A stretch of 64,000 nt of DNA. Source: Vibrio astriarenae (GTDB lineage Bacteria; Pseudomonadota; Gammaproteobacteria; Enterobacterales; Vibrionaceae). The stretch covers positions 1,612,001 to 1,676,000 of the forward strand of contig NZ_CP047475.1 in NCBI RefSeq assembly GCF_010587385.1. Reading direction: 5' to 3'. Numbering within the stretch: position 1 is the stretch's first letter; each line of letters begins with the position of its first letter. The notes under the pieces were generated by a model. It was not told the DNA's origin, did no database searches, and saw only the letters and a list, made by a program, of their open reading frames with translations. A program made the position numbers and the translations under genes. Positions 53,837 through 63,036 of the stretch are shown one piece after another.

Positions 53837-54642
53837 TGAACAACCAAACCTCAGCTCAATGGAGCCGTTACACTCCAAAAGAGTCATTGCAACAATTTAT
53901 TCTGTGGTTTGTCTTTGTGGCATTAGCCGTATTCTGCTGGCATATAATGAACGAAGACACCATGTGGTTCTTCGTCATTGATGCGCCAAATCAGTTCTCA
54001 GATATCTCATCACGCATGTGGCCGCCACGCTGGAGTTACCTAGAACAATTGTGGATCCCACTATGGGATACCATCAACATCGCCACACTGGGCACGGCTT
54101 TGGGTGTTGCCATTGCTTTCCCAATCGCTTTCTTGGCTGCTCGCAATACAACGCCTAGCCAAACTGTTGCTCGCCCAATTGCACTGTTAATCATCGCATC
54201 AAGTCGTTCGATTAACTCATTGATCTGGGCACTTTTGCTGGTTGCCATCATGGGCCCAGGGTTGCTAGCAGGTATTATTGCAATAGCACTGCGCTCAATT
54301 GGCTTTGTATCAAAGCTCGTTTATGAAGCGATTGAAGAGGTGAACGAGACTCAAGTCGCGGCGATTCGCTCGACTGGCGCTTCAGAACTGCAAGTGTTGA
54401 GCTATGGTGTACTGCCACAAATTTTGCCAAGCTTTATCGGCACAAGTTTGTTCCGCTGGGATATCAATATTCGTGAATCTACCGTGCTTGGTCTCGTGGG
54501 TGCGGGTGGTATTGGCTTGAAACTGCAAGAGTCGATGTCTATTCTGGCTTGGCCACAAGTGACGGTTATCTTCTGCGCAATTTTGACTACCGTAGTCGTA
54601 TCTGAGTGGATTTCAGCCAAAGCACGTAGTGCGCTAATCTAA
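53836..54642 (+). CDS. phnE: PhnE-type phosphonate ABC transporter permease (second)
   Basis: Permease of 268 residues related to the preceding one. It has SSRSINSLIWALLLVAIMGPG and the EAA-like region VAAIRSTGASELQVLSYGVLPQ, followed by FRWDINIRESTVLGLVGAGGIG. A tandem phnE pair is a known variant of the PhnCDE importer. It ends the operon, with a terminator 10-50 bp downstream. Confidence 0.92.
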   Translation: MNNQTSAQWSRYTPKESLQQFILWFVFVALAVFCWHIMNEDTMWFFVIDAPNQFSDISSRMWPPRWSYLEQLWIPLWDTINIATLGTALGVAIAFPIAFLAARNTTPSQTVARPIALLIIASSRSINSLIWALLLVAIMGPGLLAGIIAIALRSIGFVSKLVYEAIEEVNETQVAAIRSTGASELQVLSYGVLPQILPSFIGTSLFRWDINIRESTVLGLVGAGGIGLKLQESMSILAWPQVTVIFCAILTTVVVSEWISAKARSALI

Positions 54643-54650
54643 CCCCCGAG

Positions 54651-54690
54651 AGATGCAGTGGTGCTTTAACAGGCCACTGCATCTTTTTTT
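54651..54690 (+). terminator. Terminator of the phn operon
   Basis: AGATGCAGTGG (54651-54661) pairs with CCACTGCATCT (54673-54683), followed by seven T. It overlaps the last base of the convergent Lrp gene. Confidence 0.92.
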
Positions 54691-55129
54691 AACGGTTGTC
54701 TTTTGGTGTATCCATCACCACCATGGTAGTAATCGAGTTGACGACAGTGCACTCTCCCAGCACGTCAGCATGAAACTTCTTATAACTCGCCAGATCTTTT
54801 GTCTCAACACGAAGCAGATATTCGCTAGCGCCTGTGATGTTATGGCACTCCACCACTTCCTCTTCAAACTCAACGTGTTGTTCAAAACTCAGCTGATCTG
54901 CCTTTCGATGGCTTGATAAGCCCACTGAAACATAAGCAATAAAACCGATCCCCATTTTGTCTCGGTCAATTTTGGCTTGATAGCCAGAGATGACGCCTCT
55001 TCGCTCTAAATCTTGAACGCGTCGCAACGTTGCAGACGCAGACAGCCCTACTTTGTCTGCTAGTTCTACATTGGAGATTCTTCCGTTATTTTTCAGTTCA
55101 CGCAATATTTTCGCTTCAAATGCATCCAT
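54689..55129 (-). CDS. Lrp/AsnC-family transcriptional regulator
   Basis: Regulator of 146 residues. The helix-turn-helix is at residues 4-50 (ILRELKNNGRISNVELADKVGLSASATLRRVQDLE). The RAM ligand-binding domain follows, with HNITGASEYLLRVETKDLASY. It is divergent from the LysE exporter at 55235 across 105 bp. This is the common arrangement in which an Lrp-type protein senses an amino acid and turns on its exporter, as with BkdR or LysG-type pairs. The specific ligand is unknown. Confidence 0.92.
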   Translation of the reverse strand: MDAFEAKILRELKNNGRISNVELADKVGLSASATLRRVQDLERRGVISGYQAKIDRDKMGIGFIAYVSVGLSSHRKADQLSFEQHVEFEEEVVECHNITGASEYLLRVETKDLASYKKFHADVLGECTVVNSITTMVVMDTPKDNR

Positions 55130-55234
55130 AACTTATTTTTATTGCTTAATTAGTCATAATCACTCCATTTTAAACACATAATTGTGCTGAGATGAAATTA
55201 AACTAGTAAAAAACATCATCAAGGAGACTTCATT

Positions 55235-55819
55235 ATGGAACTAGGGGTCATTTACGCTCTGGGAATATTTGCTTTTGTTTCAACTTTTACTCCAGGGCCA
55301 AACAACATCATGCTATTGACGTCTGGCGCCAATGTCGGTTTTGTCAAAACCTTACCCCACATGGCGGGAATTATGTGCGGGTTTTCGTTCATGGTGATTG
55401 TTGTCGGTATCGGACTTGGCTCTGTTTTTGAGCTTTATCCACAACTCCAAGAAGTCCTCAAATGGGCATGTTTAAGCTACCTACTTTTCTTAACCTATAA
55501 GATTGTGACCAGTAAAAGTGAACTTAAAGCAACAGACTACCAGCCAATGACGTTTTTAGGTGCCTGCATGTTCCAATGGGTTAATCCCAAAGGATGGTCA
55601 ATGGCGCTAACATCGATCACGGTTTACAACACTACCAGTGACATCACTGGCGTCTTCATGATCAGTGCCGCGTTCGCGCTGGCAAATATTCCATCAGGAA
55701 CACTCTGGACACTGATGGGAAGAGAGATTGGTCGACTACTCAACTCGCCTAAACGTCTATCCATGTTCAACTGGTTAATGGGCGCTCTACTACTTGGCAG
55801 CACACTACCAATGATCTGA
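55235..55819 (+). CDS. LysE-family amino-acid exporter paired with Lrp regulator
   Basis: Exporter of 194 residues with six hydrophobic segments. The LysE signature is FTPGPNNIMLLTSGANVGF near residue 17, with FQWVNPKGWSMAL in the second half. AAGGAG lies 8 nt before the ATG. Shares its upstream region with the divergent Lrp gene, which is its probable regulator. A hairpin GGTAGG...CCTACC lies near 55832-55858 downstream. Substrate unknown. Confidence 0.9.
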   Translation: MELGVIYALGIFAFVSTFTPGPNNIMLLTSGANVGFVKTLPHMAGIMCGFSFMVIVVGIGLGSVFELYPQLQEVLKWACLSYLLFLTYKIVTSKSELKATDYQPMTFLGACMFQWVNPKGWSMALTSITVYNTTSDITGVFMISAAFALANIPSGTLWTLMGREIGRLLNSPKRLSMFNWLMGALLLGSTLPMI

Positions 55820-55929
55820 TGAACTGCATTTCGGTAGGGCAGACTCTTTGTCCTACCCTTGACATAAATTCTTAACAGCAAAACCTCTCTTCTACTCATA
55901 CACTTAAAGAAAACCAAGTCACTTTAAAG

Positions 55930-56938
55930 ATGAGCAGTATCCCTAGAGAAATTGAACACATCTTAAACCTCAGCCAAAAGAATGTGGGAATCGATCTGAT
56001 CGAGTTAACTCAGGTTCAACACAAACAGGATTCTCTCCCTCTGTATGCGTTAAATATCGGCGCTAAAGACCCCACTCTTCCCTGTCTTGTGCTGACAGGT
56101 TCAATCCACGGTGTCGAGCGTATCGGCAGTCAAATTATACTCGCCTTCATTAAAAGCCTGATGCGCCGCATAAAGTGGGATAAGCAATTGGAGTCTCTGC
56201 TTTCTCGTATTCAGCTAATTACTATTCCAGTGGTCAACCCTTGGGGAGTGTCTCTTAAAACGCGGGCGAATCATAACGGCGTCGACTTGATGCGTAACGC
56301 CCCTATCAACGCCACCAATCCAGCTATTCAGCTCTATGCTGGCCAAACGCTTTCTAAAAGGCTGCCGTGGTATCGAGGCAATCCAGAGGCAATGGAAATG
56401 GAACTGACACATACTTCAAACTATGTGCTTAAAGTCAGTCAATTAGCATCATCCACCATTGTGCTCGACCTGCACAGTGGCTTTGGAACGCGTGATAGGC
56501 TCTGGTTTCCCTTCGCGCATCACAAGAAACCGCCTGAGAACCTTGAACAATACTATCTACTCTATCGGCTTTTCAGAAAGAGCTATCCACATTACGAGTT
56601 GTATCAGTTCGAACCTCAATGGCATCAATACACCACACACGGTGACTTTTGGGATTGGCAATTCCTTCAGCATTTTGAACGTTCCAATAACAACTTCCTT
56701 CCACTGACACTTGAGTTAGGCTCTTGGCTCTTGGCTCTGGGTCAAGAAAAACCCAATGCAACTGTTGAGCTTCAGCCAACTGTTTCACCCAACTAAACCA
56801 CACAGAGTTAAGCGGGTGCAACGCCGCCACAGCACTCTTCTAAACTACCTAATGCAAATATTAGATAACCGCGTGTTAGAGACTATCGACAATAAAGAGC
56901 AACTGACAAAAAAGGCAATCAAGTTATGGTACCCATAG
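55930..56938 (+). pseudogene. M14-like zinc carboxypeptidase interrupted by a 7-bp duplication
   Basis: The first 288-codon frame (55930-56796) is an M14/DUF2817-like peptidase. Zinc ligands are H60 and E63 (GSIHGVERIG) and H182 (LHSGFG), and the catalytic glutamate is E262 (LTLELGSW). At 56719-56738 the unit GGCTCTT occurs twice followed by GGCTCT. Removing one 7-base unit gives SWLWVKKNP and joins the frame ending at 56938 (IKLWYP), restoring 333 residues and the conserved C-terminal region (PHRVKRVQRRH). As it stands, the last 70 residues are replaced by 25 unrelated ones. The restored stop overlaps the next gene's start by 13 bases, as expected of an operon. It may be a recent mutation or a slippage switch. 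Confidence 0.8.
56719..56738 (+). repeat. 7-bp tandem repeat causing the frameshift
   Basis: The tract is GGCTCTT, GGCTCTT, GGCTCT, that is, about 2.9 copies of a 7-base unit. Each change by one unit shifts the frame, so slipped-strand loss of a copy would restore the peptidase. Confidence 0.9.
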
Positions 56939-57669
56939 TTTTGTTGAGAGGGCTACTACGTGAGAGTGGTCATTGGAAGGCGCTCATTGAAGAACTAAAA
57001 GCCGTTGATAGTCAGTTGGTAATTGTCACACCCAATGTTGCTGGAAACGGGGAGCTTTATGAACAAGAAAGCCCTACTCGGATTGAATCTATGCTGCCAC
57101 AGGTCATGTCACAATTGCCTAAAGGTTGCGAACGATACCATCTTATCGCAATTTCGATGGGCTCAATGCTAGCGAGTCACTGGGCAAAAGCCTATCCAGA
57201 ACAAGTCGCGTCACTGACGTTGATTAACCCCAGTTTCGCGAGGTTCAGTCCTTTCTGGCAGCGCATCAACCTATTGGCTCTGGGTTCGATATTGTCTAGA
57301 AGAGTTAGAGGAAAACGCGCTTTTCAAGAACAAATTCTTAATGTCACTTGCCCAACTCACCAAGGCGATAGCTCGCTACTCAACTATCATCTCGAACTCG
57401 CTTCCCTACATCCCGTCTCATTGCAAAATGCATTGCGACAACTCGTGGCTGCCGCAAAGTTTAAAGGGTTTGATACGCCCCCAAACTGCATTACTCAGGT
57501 TATCGTCAGTAGTGATGATCAATTGGTTAGCTGTGAATGTGGCAAGGCAATCGCAAATCACTGGGGAGTCGAGTTAAAACAATTTGAAAGCGATGCCCAT
57601 GACCTTCCTTTAGCGCAATCAAAGGCCCTCGCAACGCACCTCTATGACTGGTGCTTAGATAAGCGTTAA
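56926..57669 (+). CDS. Alpha/beta hydrolase
   Basis: Hydrolase of 247 residues, esterase-like. The oxyanion region is in VLLRGLLRESGHW, the nucleophile serine in ISMGSM (a G-x-S-x-G variant with isoleucine in the first place), and the terminal histidine in SDAHDLP. The acidic residue is probably the aspartate in VSSDDQLV. Substrate cannot be assigned. The start overlaps the restored end of the M14-like peptidase by 13 bases, so the two were coexpressed. Ends three bases from the convergent LysE gene. Confidence 0.85.
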   Translation: MVPIVLLRGLLRESGHWKALIEELKAVDSQLVIVTPNVAGNGELYEQESPTRIESMLPQVMSQLPKGCERYHLIAISMGSMLASHWAKAYPEQVASLTLINPSFARFSPFWQRINLLALGSILSRRVRGKRAFQEQILNVTCPTHQGDSSLLNYHLELASLHPVSLQNALRQLVAAAKFKGFDTPPNCITQVIVSSDDQLVSCECGKAIANHWGVELKQFESDAHDLPLAQSKALATHLYDWCLDKR

Positions 57670-57672
57670 ACC

Positions 57673-58305
57673 TTATAACTGGGGCTTTTCAACCAAAAGC
57701 TTGATGCCTAATACAATCAGTACTGCGCCCGTTGTACCCTCCATCCAGCGAGCAAATGATGCATTGTTGAGTAAGGATTTCGCTTTGTTCAGCATACCGG
57801 ACAAACCACACTGCCATACCATTGCAATCACAAAGTGAATCGCTGCCATCACGAGTGACTGAACAAATGGTGAATATTCAGGATTAATAAACTGAGGCAA
57901 AAAAGCTAAGTAAAACACCGCCGTTTTCGGGTTCAGTACGTTAGATAGGAAACCTTCACGTAATGAGCGTCTAACATTCACTGATTGACTACCGATAGCA
58001 CCAACACTCACACCACCACTTTTCTTCATCGCCCATAAACTCGATAGGCCCAACCAAATAAGATAAACCGCACCCACAGTTTTCACCGCATAAAACAGCT
58101 CTGCAGACTGAGTTAGAATCACCGATATACCGAGGGCTGAAAACGAGGCATGTACAAACAAACCTAAACAGATGCCAAGGCTCGTTAATGCTCCATCATG
58201 AAAACCGCCTCTTGTGGTATTACGGATCACAAGTGCCGTATCTAGGCCTGGTGTCAGGGTTAAAATCGTGATGGCCACTAAAAAGGCACTGAAGTTCTCA
58301 ATCAC
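57673..58305 (-). CDS. LysE/RhtB-family amino-acid exporter
   Basis: Exporter of about 210 residues with six hydrophobic segments. The motif LTLTPGLDTALVIRNTTRGG carries PGLD where most LysE proteins have PGPN or PGPD. The second motif is NPKTAVFYLAFLPQFINP. The open frame reaches TTG 58335; GTG 58305 (IENFSAFLV) gives the usual length and has GGA at a fair distance. It is divergent from the M32 carboxypeptidase across about 120 bp. Substrate unknown. Confidence 0.88.
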   Translation of the reverse strand: MIENFSAFLVAITILTLTPGLDTALVIRNTTRGGFHDGALTSLGICLGLFVHASFSALGISVILTQSAELFYAVKTVGAVYLIWLGLSSLWAMKKSGGVSVGAIGSQSVNVRRSLREGFLSNVLNPKTAVFYLAFLPQFINPEYSPFVQSLVMAAIHFVIAMVWQCGLSGMLNKAKSLLNNASFARWMEGTTGAVLIVLGIKLLVEKPQL

Positions 58306-58423
58306 GTTCGATATCCATCTCTTGTTGTTAATCAATGGACTATATCAGATACGACTGACTTGGGTAGTGCAAAACACCCTGCTAGAATTACAAACTCATT
58401 ACACAGTCAAGGAGGACTCATTC

Positions 58424-59905
58424 GTGAGTGCACTCGAAAAACTAAAATCGCATTTTCAAACTATCTCTAACTTCAGTCACCTCTCAGCAATCTGTGGCTG
58501 GGACGCGGCTTCAATGATGCCTGCAGGCGGTAATGAAGCACGTTCTAATGCAATGGCTGAACTCTCTGTTCATATTCACAAGCTAATGACTCAACCACAA
58601 CTGAGTGATTGGTTTGACGAAGCGGAACAGCAATCACTGCAAGGCGACGATAGTGCTGTTCTGAGAGAGCTTAAACGTCAGTGGCAACAGAATAATTTAC
58701 TGCCTGAGAAATTGGTGCAAGCACAGTCGCTAGCAGGATCTAAGTGTGAACATGCATGGCGAACTCAGCGTGGCGAAAATGACTGGCAAGGTTTTGAGAA
58801 AAATTGGGCTGAGGTGGTGAAGCTCTCGCAAGAAGAGGCGCAGATAAGAGCTAACGCGACTGGCTTGACGCCTTACGATGCCATGCTGGATAAATTTGAA
58901 CCTGGTACTAAAACTGCGTCACTAAACCAACTTTTCGACAATGTAAAAACTTGGCTTCCAGAACTCATTGACGAAGTCATAGAAAAGCAGCGCACTGAAA
59001 CCTTCATCGAGCCAAGTGGTAAGTTCGATACTGCTCAACAAAAGGCACTCGGTCTAGAGGTCATGAAACTACTTAAGTTTGACTTTAACCATGGTCGCCT
59101 AGACGAAAGCGTGCATCCCTTCTGTGGCGGTGTCCCAAGCGACGTGCGCATTACCACAAGATATGATGAAAACGAGTTTGTCCAATCACTGATGGGCATC
59201 GTTCACGAAACAGGCCACGCTCGTTATGAACAAGGGCTACCGAAATCACTCGCCGGCTTGCCTGCAGGTGAAGCTCGCTCAATGGGCATTCACGAGTCTC
59301 AATCACTGTTTTTCGAGATGCAAGTCGGACGCAGTGACGCGTTCATTCAACACCTTGCGAACATGGCAGGCAATACATTCAAAGGACACTCTCCTGATCT
59401 GTTTGCCTTTGATAATTTCCAAAAACTCTACACGCGAGTGAAAAAAGACTTTATCCGTGTTGATGCGGATGAACTCACCTACCCTGCCCATGTGATTCTG
59501 CGCTACGAAATCGAACGTGACCTCATCAACGGCGATATCAAGCACACCGATGTTCCAGAGTTGTGGGATTCAAAAATGCAGCAATACCTAGGCTTATCTA
59601 CTAAAGATAATTTTACCAATGGCTGCATGCAGGATATTCACTGGACAGACGGCGCCTTTGGTTACTTCCCAAGCTACACCTTAGGAGCAATGTACGCCGC
59701 TCAGTTTATGGCTGCAATGAAAGAAACGGTAGACGTCGATAGTGCTGTTGCTAGCGGAGATTTGACGGCGATTTTCAACTGGTTATCAGACAACATTTGG
59801 AGCAAAGGAAGCCTGCTTTCAACTGACGAGCTGGTGAAAGGCGCAACAGGAGAAACTCTAAATGCGGATTACTTCCAAGCTCATTTGAGAAGTCGTTACG
59901 CATAA
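58424..59905 (+). CDS. M32-family carboxypeptidase
   Basis: Metallocarboxypeptidase of 493 residues, thermostable carboxypeptidase 1 type. The zinc motif is HETGH (H261-H265) with the third ligand in the following GIHESQSLFFE region. DVRITTR and YPAHVILRYEIER are the other conserved M32 motifs. I chose GTG 58424 because AAGGAGG lies 7 nt upstream and the family begins there (SALEKLKSHF). The upstream open frame overlaps the divergent LysE gene. It likely trims cytoplasmic peptides. A hairpin terminator separates it from the convergent aldo/keto reductase. Confidence 0.93.
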   Translation: MSALEKLKSHFQTISNFSHLSAICGWDAASMMPAGGNEARSNAMAELSVHIHKLMTQPQLSDWFDEAEQQSLQGDDSAVLRELKRQWQQNNLLPEKLVQAQSLAGSKCEHAWRTQRGENDWQGFEKNWAEVVKLSQEEAQIRANATGLTPYDAMLDKFEPGTKTASLNQLFDNVKTWLPELIDEVIEKQRTETFIEPSGKFDTAQQKALGLEVMKLLKFDFNHGRLDESVHPFCGGVPSDVRITTRYDENEFVQSLMGIVHETGHARYEQGLPKSLAGLPAGEARSMGIHESQSLFFEMQVGRSDAFIQHLANMAGNTFKGHSPDLFAFDNFQKLYTRVKKDFIRVDADELTYPAHVILRYEIERDLINGDIKHTDVPELWDSKMQQYLGLSTKDNFTNGCMQDIHWTDGAFGYFPSYTLGAMYAAQFMAAMKETVDVDSAVASGDLTAIFNWLSDNIWSKGSLLSTDELVKGATGETLNADYFQAHLRSRYA

Positions 59906-59919
59906 TCCTGTTCCTAATT

Positions 59920-59948
59920 AATCGCACATGAAAGTCTCATGTGCGATT
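59920..59948. terminator. Hairpin between convergent M32 and aldo/keto reductase genes
   Basis: AATCGCACATGA (59920-59931) pairs with TCATGTGCGATT (59937-59948), a 12-bp perfect stem. Its T tracts are weak on both sides, so it may stop transcription only partly or use Rho. Confidence 0.65.
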
Positions 59949-59966
59949 AGATTCCGAGCGAATCAA

Positions 59967-60953
59967 TCAGATCGGTTCATATTCAGGGTAAAGTAATGAC
60001 TGGATTTCTTGCATCTGTGAATTATTCAAAGCCCCTTTGTCGAGTGCTTGAATATTTGATGAAATTTGATCCAATGTCCTAAAGCCGGGGATAGGAATAT
60101 TATTGCTACCATTTGCCCACAACCAAGCGAGCGCACCTTGAATCAAAGTCCGATTGTTGGACGTCAATATTTCTCGGATAGAGTTCATCCGATCAACCAG
60201 TTCTTTAGAAGGTTTTCCGTCTTTGAAGTACACCATCCAATCAGGAGAAACTTTTCTTATATCGCTCTCTGACAAGACTGATCCATTGGTATACTTACCA
60301 CTCAGTAACCCCATGGCTAAAGGCCCCCTATTCACTCCCGCAATGCTCATCTGATCACACATTTGAGTCATCGGTGTATTTGGGTTTAACACATTGCTTT
60401 CAAATTGAACGGCAGCGTAACCAGAGCGATTAACCAAAGCTTTTGCATTTTCGAGACTGTCGGTACTCCAGCCATAACTTCTTATCTTGCCTTCTTTTAC
60501 CAATGAATCTAGTGTGTCAGCAATTGGCCCAATCTCATTCACGTTGAAATCATTAATATGGAAAAAGTATACATCCAAGTAGTCAGTTTCTAATCGTCGT
60601 AATGAAGCCTCACACATAGAGGCAATCTCTTTCGGCCGAGTAAATAAACCAAGCACTTGCTTTGTACTTTCATCCGCATCGAAACCAAATTTACTGCTCA
60701 AAACAACATCATCACGACGACCTTTGATCGCTTGGCTGATCACTTTTTCACTATGTCCTGCACCATAAATATTTGCTGTATCGATAAAACTAATGCCATT
60801 GTCTACAGCATGCTGGATAGCTTTAATTGATTCACTATCATCCACTTTCCCCCATCCAAGAGGTTTGTCACCTTCCCAGAATAAGCCTCCGATAGCCCAA
60901 CAACCTAGACCCAGGGGTAGAACTTCTGAATCTCCGATTTTTCTCTTATCCAT
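59967..60953 (-). CDS. Aldo/keto reductase
   Basis: NADPH-dependent oxidoreductase of 328 residues with the TIM-barrel aldo/keto reductase fold. The catalytic tetrad is seen as D and Y in FIDTANIYGAGHSEK, K in LSSKFG, and H in FFHINDF. This group includes the YajO and YhdN-type reductases that act on sugars or aldehydes. It lies 15 bp after the mutarotase-like gene on the same strand. With the porin and MalM nearby, sugar metabolism is plausible, but the substrate is unknown. Confidence 0.9.
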   Translation of the reverse strand: MDKRKIGDSEVLPLGLGCWAIGGLFWEGDKPLGWGKVDDSESIKAIQHAVDNGISFIDTANIYGAGHSEKVISQAIKGRRDDVVLSSKFGFDADESTKQVLGLFTRPKEIASMCEASLRRLETDYLDVYFFHINDFNVNEIGPIADTLDSLVKEGKIRSYGWSTDSLENAKALVNRSGYAAVQFESNVLNPNTPMTQMCDQMSIAGVNRGPLAMGLLSGKYTNGSVLSESDIRKVSPDWMVYFKDGKPSKELVDRMNSIREILTSNNRTLIQGALAWLWANGSNNIPIPGFRTLDQISSNIQALDKGALNNSQMQEIQSLLYPEYEPI

Positions 60954-60968
60954 GCTATTTTTCCTTTA

Positions 60969-61964
60969 TTAGTTATTGGCTGACTTGTTCATCTCAGTAT
61001 GGGCGACAAACTTTGTTTTTATGTGATAGGGAGAACCGGGGGTAATCGACGCCAGTTCATCTACCATGATGGAACTGCTTCCTGTCTTATTGCCCTTTGG
61101 TTTAAGAGTAAAAGAACCATAGTTCCCACACCCTATAGATCCTTTCACCTTCCTATTGCCTGTATAAAAGTGCAATCTTGAACTATCCGTATGCAACTCT
61201 AATGAAATTCCTGTTGATGGTTCAAAAATTCTCGCTACTACTCGCTGACCCGAACCGTTCACAACAAAAACATGGTCAAAACCTTTCGTGGCGAACAAGT
61301 CATCATCATTTAGGTTTAGACATTCTTTTAATTGCTGGGGAGTCGTAAAATCAAATACCGTTCCTTGCACGGGAACACGATCGATCGCAATACCCTCTCG
61401 GTCAGATCTTAAGTAGTAGTCTGCGTCGATGGACACAAAAGTATCTCGTATGTCTGATAACCCGCCTGAAAGGTTGTACATGGTATTGTGAACAACCGTC
61501 GCCTGAACCACTTTGTTCGATTCTAGACTGATGTCTATACTCAGTAAGTTAGAAGGGTTCAACTCATAAGTGACCCAGTAGACCAATTTGATGTGGTATT
61601 CCTTTGTAAACTTATGTATTTGACACTTAAGAGTGACTTTATTTTCTAATATTTCTTTGGCTTCCCACACCCTATTAGTTAAATATCTATTAATTTCTTC
61701 TTTTGTAAAGCAAACTTTACTACCGAGCATAACCAAACTACTTTCGACAGCACCACTTCTTAAACCAGACTCTAAAAAACCCTCATAATCATGATGATCA
61801 ATTAGTATATTTCTTTTTAACCCAGCCTTATCGGACATGGTGTAACTAGAGAGTGCCGCACCAAGGCCATTTATCACCACTTCAACGCCGTTTTTATTTT
61901 TAAGTTGAAATGACTTATATTTACTTCCATAAACTTTAGATGAACGCGACGAGAGAGAATACAT
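60969..61964 (-). CDS. Mutarotase-like protein lacking catalytic residues
   Basis: Protein of 331 residues with an aldose 1-epimerase-like fold (GLGAALSSYT near the start, YNLSGG at mid, FDHVFVVNG and LHFYTGN near the end). Active family members use two histidines and a glutamate. By eye, the LHGG...GF..R.W segment with the first histidine is replaced by a shorter stretch (about residues 70-100). NHTYFNL is HNTMYNL, so the second histidine is displaced by one. The CLEPQ glutamate site reads TLKPK. It may have lost epimerase activity or bind a different sugar. Likely cotranscribed with the aldo/keto reductase 15 bp downstream. The DNA looks more AT-rich than the preceding genes. Confidence 0.6.
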   Translation of the reverse strand: MYSLSSRSSKVYGSKYKSFQLKNKNGVEVVINGLGAALSSYTMSDKAGLKRNILIDHHDYEGFLESGLRSGAVESSLVMLGSKVCFTKEEINRYLTNRVWEAKEILENKVTLKCQIHKFTKEYHIKLVYWVTYELNPSNLLSIDISLESNKVVQATVVHNTMYNLSGGLSDIRDTFVSIDADYYLRSDREGIAIDRVPVQGTVFDFTTPQQLKECLNLNDDDLFATKGFDHVFVVNGSGQRVVARIFEPSTGISLELHTDSSRLHFYTGNRKVKGSIGCGNYGSFTLKPKGNKTGSSSIMVDELASITPGSPYHIKTKFVAHTEMNKSANN

Positions 61965-62097
61965 AGCTTTCCTCTTTTTTTCGTAAGATTTTAAAAGTAT
62001 CTCTTTTCGTCGCCATTACTTTATCTGGGAATTCACTTATCTAAACTTGTAATCATCGGATTGATCACAAAAACAATGAAAATGCGCATTTTATGCA

Positions 62098-63036
62098 TTA
62101 GTCATTTGATAGCTGACTTTGTAGTGCTTTCAAATACACCTCCTTACTGGAACGATACCCACGCGAGTTTGCCTCTTCTAGATATAAGAGAGCCTGATCG
62201 AGCTCCCCCAACTTTACGGATTTCACTATCAATTGATTCATCATACCCTCAGCACTCATATCCACACTGTTTTGTAATAGTTCAGCGGCAGTGTCCGTTT
62301 CATTTTTGTCCACGGGGAGAGTGACAATAGCGGATGTACCTGTCACTTTTGCAATAGAATCTTCTCTACGCTGAATAGCAACTTCGGTATGAGAGTCGTC
62401 AAAGTCGATATCAACCAACACACGTCCAGTTGAAGCATGCAAAGTATAAGCCTCTGTATTTTCGATTATATTTGCTGAAACATCTCCTGACCTGATTGCA
62501 TCCTGACTCGGCTTTTCTTTCGGAGTTTTAGTGTTAAGTTGCTGATCTGTAGTAATCACTAAAAGATAACTTGGTTCTCTGTTATCACTGTAACTTTTCG
62601 GTAAGTCAAATGCCCCATAGTATCTCTCTGGTGATAACAGGCTCCGCGCTTGATACTGAATCGTCTCGTCAGCGATGTAATCAACAACGTTATAGTTGCT
62701 GTCTAAAACAACAATACTTGGTACAAACACGCTATCTTGAATGTATGAGGATACTTGAACTGAAATATCTTTGTCTGCATCCGGTAACTTCATTCCGTGA
62801 ACAAACGTCGTCCCCGTTTCTAAACGCACCACTTGTGACTGTGAATTTATATTCAACCAATATTCACCCGAAAAATCGACTTGTTCGTAATCCAGTTCCT
62901 TGAGTGTGACGCAGCATGCAGAACTCGCACTTGCAGATAGACCTATCTGGTCATATTCATCTGATTGACTTTGACCTTGCTGTTGAGCACACCCCACGAT
63001 GAGTACCACACTAGATAACAACACGTTTAATCTCAT
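62098..63036 (-). CDS. malM: MalM-family maltose-operon lipoprotein or periplasmic protein
   Basis: Exported protein of 312 residues resembling MalM. The signal ends in a lipobox (SSVVLIVGC, cysteine about residue 16). The N-terminal domain includes ACCVTLKELDYEQVDFSGEYW, the MalM signature (C-C at the start, aromatic cluster), and the C-terminal part ends in a repeat-like helix pair (LGELDQALLYLEEANSRGY). MalM is a periplasmic protein of the maltose regulon with no proven activity. It is divergent from the LamB-type porin across 338 bp, which fits a maltodextrin-type locus. Confidence 0.8.
   Translation of the reverse strand: MRLNVLLSSVVLIVGCAQQQGQSQSDEYDQIGLSASASSACCVTLKELDYEQVDFSGEYWLNINSQSQVVRLETGTTFVHGMKLPDADKDISVQVSSYIQDSVFVPSIVVLDSNYNVVDYIADETIQYQARSLLSPERYYGAFDLPKSYSDNREPSYLLVITTDQQLNTKTPKEKPSQDAIRSGDVSANIIENTEAYTLHASTGRVLVDIDFDDSHTEVAIQRREDSIAKVTGTSAIVTLPVDKNETDTAAELLQNSVDMSAEGMMNQLIVKSVKLGELDQALLYLEEANSRGYRSSKEVYLKALQSQLSND

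Noticed and set aside
58214..58423. A longer M32 carboxypeptidase beginning at 58214.
   Set aside because: The extra part overlaps the divergent LysE gene, and GTG 58424 has an ideal ribosome site and fits the family start.
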